A DNA stretch of 64,000 bases, from contig CAZIEW010000018.1 in NCBI GenBank assembly GCA_964538515.1, positions 1-64,000 on the forward strand, read 5' to 3'. A model generated the notes under the pieces. That model saw only the letters and a program-made list of their open reading frames with translations, ran no database searches and was not told where the DNA came from. The stretch comes from CALBZH01 sp964538515 (GTDB lineage Bacteria > Desulfobacterota > Syntrophobacteria > Syntrophobacterales > Syntrophobacteraceae). Positions 30,431 through 38,105 of this stretch are shown here, piece after piece. A program made the position numbers and the translations under genes. How positions within the stretch are numbered: position 1 is the first letter of the stretch; the number at the start of each line of letters is the position of its first letter.

Positions 30431-33296
30431 AGGTCGGCCACTCTTCGTGGATCAGGTCCGGCTCGCCGCAATGACTCAAGATGAAGGCGCGGGTCCGTTC
30501 CCGGAGCTCCAGCGCGATCGCCCAAGCATTCCCACCCGATCCAGGCGCCGCCTGCTTCGGGTCGATCGCCTCGCCGATGCTGATGCGGATGGCACCGCGA
30601 CGGGGGAGCCACGAGTCTGAGCGGAGGATCGAGCGTGTGCCTCGGATGGCGATGGGAAGCACGGACATCCCCTGCTCCGCCGCGGTCAAGAATGCACCCA
30701 TGTGGAAGGGGAGAAGACCGGGAGCACGCGTAAAGGTCCCTTCCGCAAAGAAGACCAGCGGCCGTTCCGCCCCCGTTCGCTCTCCAATGCGTCGCGCATC
30801 GTCGATGCTCTTCTCCCGGTCGAACCGTTCGACGAAGTGCACTCCAAGCCGGTTCAACGGCAACCGCGTGCTCGCCTTCAGCGCCAGCTCCCCTTTGGCC
30901 ACGAAGCTCAAGGGGCGAGGAAGAGCCGCCGCCAGAACAAAGCTGTCCAGGTAGCTCGCGTGATTGGAAACCAGCACGCACGGCGCTTGAGAGGGAAAAT
31001 TCTCCAGGCCATGGACGCTGATGCGAACACCCGAGGCCCATGCCAAGAACCGCGCCGCCGCTCTCGCCGCAGCCCAGCACCAGGATGGACGCGGCAGGGC
31101 AACGATCAGAATCCAGATCAAGGGCGTTGCCAATCCGAACAACGTCCACACGTAGGCCGCATAGAGCGCTGCCTGCACGTTCAACCAGATGCGGCGCCCC
31201 CGAGGCCGGACGCCCTCCGCAAGGATCCGGGCCACCTGGCACCAGGGCGGCCGCTCGGCTTTTCCCAGCCAGCCGCGCTCGTAGAGCTCGCGGTTGGCGG
31301 ACCGTCGGATCTTCCCGCTCGAGGTCTTGAGGACCGTGCGCGGCCCGACCAGGGCGACGTCATCGGGCGGCATCCCCAGCAGGTCGTTGGCCAGCTCGTT
31401 GATGCGACTGCGCAGCCCGTCGAGCACCTCCGCACTCGTTTCGGAGGTCTCCGCAACAATCACCAGCCGCTCGGTGGCCGATCCGGGATCTTGGCTCGCA
31501 AAGGCGACGACGCCCCCTTTGCGGACGCCGGGAACACCACCGACGGCTTCTTCCAGCTCTTGAGGATAGATGTTGCGCCCTGCACGGATGATGAGGTCCT
31601 TGGTGCGCCCCGTGAGATAGAGGTCGCCGTCCGCAATGTACGCGAGATCTCCGGAATTCAGCCAGTCCTTGTCAAACAGCCGCTGGGTTTCTTCCGGATT
31701 CCGGAAGTAGCCTCCCGTGGTTGACGCCCCTCGAAATTGGAGTCGTCCTTCGTGGCGGTCGGGGAGCTCCCGCCCCGTCTGATCGACAATGCGGACTTCA
31801 TGTCCGGGAAGGGGGCGACCACACGCGGTGAAGCAGAGGGGCCGCGCATCCCCCGCCTCCGCCGGAACGGCGCGTCCCTCACTCATGAAAAGCTCGCGTC
31901 GGATCACGTCGATCACCGGTCCACGGTCCAAGGGAGGAAAGGCAAGGCCCACCGCGCTTTCCGCAAGCCCATAAACCGGCATCAGCGCTTCGCGTCGAAA
32001 GCCGCATGCTTCGAACCGCTCACAGAAGCGCTCCACGGTGGCTGGGCTGACCGGCTCCGCTCCGTTGAACGCGCCACGCCAGCAGCTCAAGTCGAGACTT
32101 GCCAAATCCTCGTCCTTGACCCGCTTCAGACAAAGCTCGTAGCCGAAGTTGGGCGATGCGGACAGCGACCCCCGAAAGCGGTGGATGGCTCTCAGCCACC
32201 GCTGAGGCCGTGCGATGAACTCCAGGGGCGATAGGATCACGAGCGGCATGGCGAAATAGAGACTCCCCAGCCAGGCTCCAATGAGCCCCATATCGTGATA
32301 CAAAGGCAGCCAGCTGACGAAGACGTCGCTGGACGACACTTGAACGGCCTCCCCCATGGCGCGGATGTTGGCCAGGAGGTTGTCATGGGTGAGGATCACG
32401 CCCTTGGGGTTGCCGGTACTACCGGATGTGTACTGCAAGAAGGCCGTGCTCCCGCCGCCGACAGCCGGCTCATAGTAGGCTCCGGACTCGGCGGCGAGCT
32501 CGGCAACCGTCGTGATGCTTCGCAGTCCCGGAACGAGCGATTTCAGCAGATGAGCGACCTTCTTCGCCTCCGGCAGCGTGACCAGGGTCACCGCCCCACA
32601 GTTGCTCACGATGGTGCTGTTTCTCCGAAGGTGGTCTTCGATCTGGGACATCCGCGCGGGCGGGTAAATGGGCACAGGGATCCCGCCGGCCAAGAGCACC
32701 CCGAAGAAGCCGTTGAAATAGTCGGGGCCGGTCGGCAGCATGATGACCACGGGCTCCGCCGTCTGAGCGCCCCGCCGTTGGAGTCCCGCGGCCACCGCCA
32801 TCGCTTCCTGCTTGAGCGCCAGGTAGGTGATGACATCCCCATCGCCCTCGTCCTGGTAGAGCCGGATGTGTGCGCGGTCCGGGTGGCGCGACGCATGCCA
32901 GTCCAAGACATCGAGCAAGGTTCGAGCCCCATGGGGAGGGGTCACGGCATCTGCAGGGGAGAGCGATATGACATCGGAGGTCGGACTGGAGACCTGCCTG
33001 ACTCCCGCGCTTCGGAAGGCACGCACAAGATCCCGCACCGACTCGGCATCCGCGAGCACACGCTCCGGCACACTGACGCCGAAACGATCCTCGATCCGCG
33101 CGAGCAATTCGACCCGAGCCAGGCTGTCCAAGCCCAGCTCCCGATCCAGTGAGCGGTCCAGGGTGACGGGTTTTCCACGCCGTTTTCCCGGATGCATCTC
33201 GTCAACCAGGGCTTCGACTTCGCGGAGAAGCCCGACGGCGAGCGCTTCGTCATCGGCGGTGTGCTTCCCGTCATGGGAGGTTGAGTGGTTTTCCAC
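30411..33296 (-). CDS. ACP - AMP-dependent acyl ligase - PlsC acyltransferase fusion
   Basis: A 961-residue three-domain enzyme. Residues about 15-100 are an acyl carrier protein with phosphopantetheine site Ser58 (LGLDSLARVEL). Residues about 125-690 are an AMP-forming ligase (YTSGSTGNPKGVILTH at 289-304, YGLAESAVGL, NSGDLAYIADGDLYLTGRTK, and the C-terminal KTSSGKIRRS lysine). A linker with hydrophobic helices leads to a PlsC domain (NHASYLD, His779/Asp784, and FAEGTFT near residue 852). It should activate a fatty acid, load it on its own ACP and transfer it to a glycerol-phosphate-like acceptor at the membrane. GTG 33296 is the start. Confidence 0.88.
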   Translation of the reverse strand: MENHSTSHDGKHTADDEALAVGLLREVEALVDEMHPGKRRGKPVTLDRSLDRELGLDSLARVELLARIEDRFGVSVPERVLADAESVRDLVRAFRSAGVRQVSSPTSDVISLSPADAVTPPHGARTLLDVLDWHASRHPDRAHIRLYQDEGDGDVITYLALKQEAMAVAAGLQRRGAQTAEPVVIMLPTGPDYFNGFFGVLLAGGIPVPIYPPARMSQIEDHLRRNSTIVSNCGAVTLVTLPEAKKVAHLLKSLVPGLRSITTVAELAAESGAYYEPAVGGGSTAFLQYTSGSTGNPKGVILTHDNLLANIRAMGEAVQVSSSDVFVSWLPLYHDMGLIGAWLGSLYFAMPLVILSPLEFIARPQRWLRAIHRFRGSLSASPNFGYELCLKRVKDEDLASLDLSCWRGAFNGAEPVSPATVERFCERFEACGFRREALMPVYGLAESAVGLAFPPLDRGPVIDVIRRELFMSEGRAVPAEAGDARPLCFTACGRPLPGHEVRIVDQTGRELPDRHEGRLQFRGASTTGGYFRNPEETQRLFDKDWLNSGDLAYIADGDLYLTGRTKDLIIRAGRNIYPQELEEAVGGVPGVRKGGVVAFASQDPGSATERLVIVAETSETSAEVLDGLRSRINELANDLLGMPPDDVALVGPRTVLKTSSGKIRRSANRELYERGWLGKAERPPWCQVARILAEGVRPRGRRIWLNVQAALYAAYVWTLFGLATPLIWILIVALPRPSWCWAAARAAARFLAWASGVRISVHGLENFPSQAPCVLVSNHASYLDSFVLAAALPRPLSFVAKGELALKASTRLPLNRLGVHFVERFDREKSIDDARRIGERTGAERPLVFFAEGTFTRAPGLLPFHMGAFLTAAEQGMSVLPIAIRGTRSILRSDSWLPRRGAIRISIGEAIDPKQAAPGSGGNAWAIALELRERTRAFILSHCGEPDLIHEEWPTFKPAED

Positions 33297-33394
33297 GCTC
33301 GCAAGTCCTCAAGCCTTGGGTTTCGTGAATCCAATGCGAAAACACCTAAGCTGTTGAGCCAACCCCGACGGCCTACCGACTGCTCCACCCGACG

Positions 33395-33799
33395 GTGGTC
33401 GGACCGGGCTACTCGAGCCGGCCGGAAGCCGGACCATCCGAAACGGACCCGTGGGTCAAAAGCCCCTATCTCAAGGCGGGAAGCCTGTACGCAGCCGGGA
33501 CAGGACAGGACGAAAACCGCTCCGAAGTGACGGCCCTGGGGCTCAACTACGGCTTGCCAACCCGTTACACTTCGTTCATCGCCGTTCTCAAAGCCGTGCC
33601 TATCAGGACGACGACGGCCCGAGACGTGGACCAGCCGCTCCTGCTCCCCCAAAACGTGTCCGACCTCGCGGTCGGCGGAGGCATGGCGAACGCCCCAGAG
33701 CCCGAGCTGGCCCTGCTTCTTTCGCTCCTCCCAACAACTGCGTCCGGCCTATTCCCGTTGGTGAGGCATAGACCCGGAGGTCACCGGCACGAACGATGA
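33395..33799 (+). pseudogene. C-terminal remnant of a VIT/von Willebrand A-type surface protein
   Basis: The encoded segment EVTALGLNYGLPTRYTSFIA followed by DVDQPLLLPQNVSDLAVGGG matches the C-terminal end of inter-alpha-trypsin-inhibitor-like (VIT plus vWA) proteins of Gram-negative bacteria, where 'LglkYrLlT-yTSFvAVd' and 'QPLPlPqgVSd-AVGg' are conserved. The VIT and vWA domains that should precede it are absent, and the upstream 100 bases carry no related sequence. It is therefore read as a remnant after deletion. Confidence rests on remembered family patterns. Confidence 0.5.
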
Positions 33800-33984
33800 C
33801 TCGAGGGACAGCGATGGTGAAACAGATGGCGAATGTGGTAACCGACGTGATGGACGGCCCGCTTAATGGCCGCGACCGGGTGGGGTCGATGGAAGTGCGT
33901 GCGGGCATCCGCTTGCGTGGGAATCAACAGAAACAGCGAAGCCAATAAGGTGGTCAGCAGCATGACGGTTCGTTTGGCGTTCAT
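33781..33984 (-). CDS. Small histidine-rich secreted protein
   Basis: A 67-residue protein from ATG 33984 (GAGAGGAAG just upstream) with a signal peptide, AKRTVMLLTTLLASLFLLIP, cleaved near QADA. The mature peptide of about 40 residues is basic and very rich in histidine (ten His, including HFHRPHP and HHVGYHIRHLFHH), with two cysteines. It may bind metal ions in the periplasm. No family recognised; the length and composition make it less certain than larger genes. Confidence 0.55.
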   Translation of the reverse strand: MNAKRTVMLLTTLLASLFLLIPTQADARTHFHRPHPVAAIKRAVHHVGYHIRHLFHHRCPSSHRSCR

Positions 33985-34058
33985 CTTCCTCTCTTCACGA
34001 TTGTCCCCTTCGTCCGGGATCCGGGGTTTTGCTCGGATGGGCTCTTGATTGGCCCTGA

Positions 34059-35804
34059 TCATCCCTCTGCTCGGGCTAGAGCCAGGATTGCTTCCGCGTA
34101 GGCGTCCTTGAGTGCATGGAGGTATTCCTCGTTGATTCGGCCCCTCCACGTTTCTACCTCCAAAAACCGTTTGGGAATCGAGACGGCGCGGGGATCAAAG
34201 CCGGTCTTGAGGCGCGCTTGCCACCGCAGCCTCTGAACGTGACCGGAAAGCGCACCGGTTGAATCCGCCAGCGCGGTGTAGCCGATCGATCGGAGGCAAT
34301 CGGCCAGAACCGGCTCCCCGTAGACGCCTCTCGCGAAAAGGCAGCTCACCATGGACGTGAGCAGCACCCGGGCGCGCTCGTCCTGCAACAGGAACTGGAC
34401 CGCGTCGTCGACATCGGGGTCCTTGCCTTTCTGGTCATAGGAATACCCGCCGGTATCCAGGTGGGAATGCCGCAAACCGAGGGCTTGGGAGACAAAAAAG
34501 ACCTCTCCCGTCGCGTAGCCCGCCATTTCCTGGCCCAGGACGCAAGCGAAGTCTTCCCCTCCGTAGTGCTTTGCAGCCTGCATGGCCCCCTGCCCGAGGA
34601 GCCGGTAGAAGTCGTTGGACGCCGCGCCCAGATGGCGGACCGCTTCCCGATAAGTCTTCTCATCCCCAAACGCGAGCGGGACTATCGTCTCTTTCGTGGA
34701 GATGACTCCCTTTTCCAGAGCCTCCGTGGCCCAGGCCAGGGCCACGCCTGCCGACATGACGTCGAGCCCTTCGCGCTCGACCGTGTCGAGAAGCGCCAGC
34801 ACGGAAAAGGCGTTCGTCACCTGGAGCATGGCGCCGCAGGCAAAAATGGGCTCGTGGTCGTAGGAAACCTGCCGGTACAAGTACCGGTTCTCACCCATGA
34901 AGCGCTCCCGGACAAATCCCAGGTGGATGCACCCGACGGGACAGCCGGCGCACGCGGCGTTTCGAAGCAGGGTGTCTCGAGCGAAAGTTTCGCCTGTGAT
35001 GCCCTCGATCTGCGGATCACTCGTCTTTTGGAGGTTCCGAATGGGCAGCGCATGAATCCCGTTCAGAACCGCCATGTTGATGGGAGTCCCATAGTTGTGG
35101 TACTTCTCCATCATGTCGGTGTCGGTCATCTTGCGGTGCACCTCGGCGAAAAGCTTCGGGTATTCCTTGCCCTCGGGCAGCGGAAAGGTCCCGTCGCCCA
35201 GGACGACGATCCCCTTGAGGTTCTTGGCGCCCATAACTGCTCCGCATCCGAGCCTTCCGAAGTGGCGGTAGGTATCCACGTTGATGCAGGCCATGGCCGA
35301 CCGGTTCTCGCCCGCCGGCCCGATTCGCCAGATGCTCCGGTGCCCGGCCCCCTTGTACATGCGGCGAAGCATCTTGCCCGTCTTGAAGAGATCCATCCCC
35401 CACAGGAAATGGACGTCATCGACATCGAGATGCCTGGACCCAAGGGAAAGGCAGGAAGGCGTTCGCGCCTTTCCTCGAATGACCAGCGCATCGTAGTCCG
35501 CGAATCGAAGGGAGAGCGCCGACCGACCGCCGGCGTGGCTTTCGGCATACTGGTCATGGTAGGGGGACTTGAACGCGCACACGGTCTTGCTCATCAGCGG
35601 AAACGCACCCGTAAGGGGGCCAATGGCGAAGATCAGCGGCTGGTCGGGGTCGTCCCAGGGTCGGGCCGGAAGGGCGTAGCGGTCGAAGAGCTGGGCTGCG
35701 AGCCCGCTCCCGCCTGCGACCGTGTCCCGTCCGTCAACGGCTTCGATGATGCCGCGCCCTGATGACAGGTCAACGAGTAACACTCTGAAATGATCCCTGA
35801 TCAT
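34059..35804 (-). CDS. Aldehyde:ferredoxin oxidoreductase-family protein
   Basis: A 581-residue tungsten/molybdenum enzyme of the AOR family. The N-terminal domain (RVLLVDLSSGR, GGSGLAAQLFDRY) and pterin-binding domains are present, and the 4Fe-4S cysteines appear as CAGCPVGC (Cys285, Cys288, Cys292) with the fourth in MVSCLFARGVYG. It oxidises aldehydes or reduces acids or aromatics with ferredoxin as partner. ATG 35804 overlaps the stop of the ferredoxin gene (ATGA) and has AGGAGGGGG upstream. It is the last gene of the ubiX-flavoprotein-ferredoxin-AOR set. The substrate is not evident. Confidence 0.9.
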   Translation of the reverse strand: MIRDHFRVLLVDLSSGRGIIEAVDGRDTVAGGSGLAAQLFDRYALPARPWDDPDQPLIFAIGPLTGAFPLMSKTVCAFKSPYHDQYAESHAGGRSALSLRFADYDALVIRGKARTPSCLSLGSRHLDVDDVHFLWGMDLFKTGKMLRRMYKGAGHRSIWRIGPAGENRSAMACINVDTYRHFGRLGCGAVMGAKNLKGIVVLGDGTFPLPEGKEYPKLFAEVHRKMTDTDMMEKYHNYGTPINMAVLNGIHALPIRNLQKTSDPQIEGITGETFARDTLLRNAACAGCPVGCIHLGFVRERFMGENRYLYRQVSYDHEPIFACGAMLQVTNAFSVLALLDTVEREGLDVMSAGVALAWATEALEKGVISTKETIVPLAFGDEKTYREAVRHLGAASNDFYRLLGQGAMQAAKHYGGEDFACVLGQEMAGYATGEVFFVSQALGLRHSHLDTGGYSYDQKGKDPDVDDAVQFLLQDERARVLLTSMVSCLFARGVYGEPVLADCLRSIGYTALADSTGALSGHVQRLRWQARLKTGFDPRAVSIPKRFLEVETWRGRINEEYLHALKDAYAEAILALARAEG

Positions 35805-36244
35805 AATGCCCCCTCCTGAGCGTTGCCGCTCTCCGCTGGTCCTGGCTCCACGTCCATGAGCTCCAGGCAATCATGCGGACAAAATGAGACACAGCGTCCG
35901 CAATGGATGCACACGAAGGGCTCCCGTGTCTCGTCGAGGAAGACGGCGTCCACCGGGCAAGCCTTGGCACACTCGCCGCAGCGGATGCACAGGCTCTTCT
36001 TCACCACAACCCCGCCGCCTTTTCTCTGGGAGTAGGCACCCGTCGGGCAGGCCTCCACGCATGGCGCGGGCAGACACGCAAGGCACGTTCGGGCCTCGAA
36101 GCCCGTCGAAAGCCCTCCGGATGAGGAAATGCGGATTCCAGCCGTATCCCACGAAAGGTTCTTGTGCACAAGACGGGCGCACGCCAGGGAGCAGGAATGG
36201 CACCCGATGCAGCGCTCCATACGCGGTGCGGTGAGGATTTTCAT
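35801..36244 (-). CDS. Four-cluster ferredoxin subunit paired with AOR
   Basis: A 147-residue iron-sulfur protein with cysteine groups for about four 4Fe-4S clusters: CIGCHSCSLAC, CLACLPAPCVEACP, CIRCGECAKACP and CIHCGRCVSFCP. The pattern is that of HycB/CooF/YdhY-type electron-transfer subunits found beside AOR-family enzymes. It presumably carries electrons to or from the AOR, with which it shares an ATGA overlap. GGAGG lies five bases before ATG 36244. Confidence 0.92.
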   Translation of the reverse strand: MKILTAPRMERCIGCHSCSLACARLVHKNLSWDTAGIRISSSGGLSTGFEARTCLACLPAPCVEACPTGAYSQRKGGGVVVKKSLCIRCGECAKACPVDAVFLDETREPFVCIHCGRCVSFCPHDCLELMDVEPGPAESGNAQEGAL

Positions 36245-36343
36245 GGTGGCCTCCTTCCAGATTCGCTTACTCGGTCATCGGACTCAAGAGCCAGCAAAAA
36301 AGTTGCGCCTGCCGAGACGGAAAACTCACGGGCCGTGTCGGGA

Positions 36344-36826
36344 TCATGACGAGCGCATCCGAATTTCTTCCTTGTAGCCGAACGAGCGACTGTTGTCGAT
36401 CAGGCGAATCCAGTCCGGGGTCAGTTTGTAGACGTCGGCCTCCCGCAGGCGCGACGCGATGGTCGCTTCGTTGGTGTCTTTCGGCCGTTCGAGCAGTGTC
36501 CCTACGTCGGGGAATTTGGCGAGGAATCGCTTTAAGGCCGTCAGGCGGGCCATGCCTTCCAGGACCGTCACCCCACCCTCCAGCTGGACGCCTCGAATGT
36601 CCGCCCAGCTTCCGCAATCGCCATGGATCGCCCCGGCCGCCCGCCCGCCGGCAGCGAGGTTGCGACCGTGACGCGTGCGACGATCCGAAACGAAATACAG
36701 GTTGAGCGCGTCGTCATTGACGTAGAAAACGGGCGTGGCCCAAGGCTCCTCACCCGCGCACGTGGCGAGCGTGAGCGTCTTGTGCGCCTCCAGGAGGCGC
36801 CGGATGGCCTGGCGTGCTTCATCCAT
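36344..36826 (-). CDS. Pyridoxamine 5'-phosphate oxidase-like flavin-binding protein
   Basis: A 160-residue split-barrel flavoprotein. The N-terminal helix is followed by LATCAGEEPWATPVFYVND and YFVSDRRTRHGRNLAAGGRA, with later strands VQLEGGVTVLEGMARL, all typical of PPOX-class FMN or F420 binding proteins. The reaction is unknown. ATG 36826 overlaps the end of ubiX by eight bases. UbiX makes prenylated FMN, so a flavin-linked role together with the AOR is possible but unproven. Confidence 0.82.
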   Translation of the reverse strand: MDEARQAIRRLLEAHKTLTLATCAGEEPWATPVFYVNDDALNLYFVSDRRTRHGRNLAAGGRAAGAIHGDCGSWADIRGVQLEGGVTVLEGMARLTALKRFLAKFPDVGTLLERPKDTNEATIASRLREADVYKLTPDWIRLIDNSRSFGYKEEIRMRSS

Positions 36827-37436
36827 CACCGGATCGCTCCCTCCTCGGCGTCACCTCGGACGCGCGGGGCTCCTCTCCCTCCCATCGGTGGAACAGGCGA
36901 TGGTCCAGCTCGAGGTAGTCAAAGGCCTTGCCGATGGTCTGATCGATGATGTCCTCTATGGTTCGGGGCTTGTGGTAAAAGGCGGGTATCGGCGGCAGAA
37001 GGTGAGCACCCAGGTCCGCGGCCTTGACCATCAGCTCGAGGTGCCCCTTGTGCAAGGGAGTCTCCCGCACCACCAGCACGAGCTTCCGCTTTTCCTTGAG
37101 ACAGACGTCCGCGGCCCGGGTCAGCAGATTGTCGGCGTAGGAATGAACGATGCCTGAGAGGCTTTTGATGCTGCAGGGAATCACGATCATGCCGTCGGTC
37201 TTGAAGGACCCCGACGAAATCGCCGCCGCGAGATTTTCCGGGTGGTGAACGACATCGGCCATCGCCTCGACCGCCTTGACGGCATGGTCCGTTTCGATTC
37301 CGATGTTCAGGCACGCCCCTTTCGACAAGACCAGATGGGTTTCCACATCTTCCATGTCCTTCAAGTGCATGAGAGCGCGGATTCCGTAAATCACGCCCGA
37401 GGCACCACTCATGCCGACGATGATGCGCTTTTTCAT
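36819..37436 (-). CDS. ubiX: UbiX-family flavin prenyltransferase
   Basis: A 205-residue flavoprotein. It joins dimethylallyl phosphate to FMN to make prenylated FMN for UbiD-type (de)carboxylases. The FMN-binding loop GMSGASGVIYGIRAL, then IPCSIKSLSGIVHSYADNLL, and KEKRKLVLVVRETP are canonical. AGGAGG precedes ATG 37436. No ubiD gene lies in the window; the adjoining genes are a PPOX-like flavoprotein, ferredoxin and AOR in the same direction. The C-terminal 35 residues are longer and more charged than usual. Confidence 0.9.
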   Translation of the reverse strand: MKKRIIVGMSGASGVIYGIRALMHLKDMEDVETHLVLSKGACLNIGIETDHAVKAVEAMADVVHHPENLAAAISSGSFKTDGMIVIPCSIKSLSGIVHSYADNLLTRAADVCLKEKRKLVLVVRETPLHKGHLELMVKAADLGAHLLPPIPAFYHKPRTIEDIIDQTIGKAFDYLELDHRLFHRWEGEEPRASEVTPRRERSGDG

Positions 37437-37738
37437 GGGGACGTTCCTCCTCGCGGGCTCAGCACGGAGCCGAACGAATTCGCATTCAGAGTTGTCGAGA
37501 CCCAGGCATTCTCTATACACTACGACGGGATGGAGCAAGTCGTTCCTTCATCTCGAGACAACAGCATGAACATTTTCCTTGGACGTGCCCCACTCTGCCG
37601 CTACACTGCTCCCCAGGCGCCTGACAAATCTCCAGATCGCGGTCGGACGGTTTACGTCCTTTCTCGTAGACAGCATGGCATTCACTCGCAATCTTCAGGA
37701 TCTTCGTCGAAGGTTGTCGGATCGTGGAGGAGAGGCCT
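37437..37738. other. Divergent intergenic region between ubiX and a small gene
   Basis: About 300 bases between divergent genes. The only signal I can support is a promoter-like pair pointing right (37492-37519). The remainder shows no RNA gene or repeat. Confidence 0.5.
37492..37519 (+). promoter_or_regulatory. Putative sigma70 promoter
   Basis: TTGTCG (37492-37497), a 16-base spacer and TATACA (37514-37519). It points towards the small gene at 37739, leaving a leader of roughly 210 bases. Confidence 0.4.
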
Positions 37739-38014
37739 ATGACGACTCCCGTCGATTATCTGGATGTTGAATGGCAGATGGAGCGACTTTCAAGCTTCCA
37801 CAAGGAATACCAGCATTTCGAGAGGGAGCACCTCGAGCTCAGGACACTCCTGCGCGACGCCGAAACCGCACTCCGGTCCGATCCCGAGAACGAGGCCCAT
37901 CGAGTGAGAGAATATTATTTGAAACGGAGGCTGGGGGAGATCGAGGAGCGATGTCCGTGGCTCGCATCGGGCAATGCGCCGGAAATCGTGCTCTGGACGC
38001 CGTTCTGCGGGTAA
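37739..38014 (+). CDS. Small helical protein of unknown function
   Basis: A 91-residue protein from ATG 37739, with GGAGGAGAGG directly upstream. Residues about 10-75 are almost entirely amphipathic helix with heptad-like charge (FHKEYQHFEREHLELRTLL, then RVREYYLKRRLGEIEERCP), suggesting a short coiled coil. The pattern recalls small DUF465/YdcH-type proteins but I would not assign it. It precedes the AsmA-like gene by 91 bases in the same direction. Confidence 0.7.
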   Translation: MTTPVDYLDVEWQMERLSSFHKEYQHFEREHLELRTLLRDAETALRSDPENEAHRVREYYLKRRLGEIEERCPWLASGNAPEIVLWTPFCG

Positions 38015-38105
38015 GCGGCTCAACCTCCACCACGGCTCTTTGCTGCAAGCTGGTCCTCTTTGGAGCAACAATCCGTAACGAGAACCGGGATGAAGGGAGA
38101 CGAAC

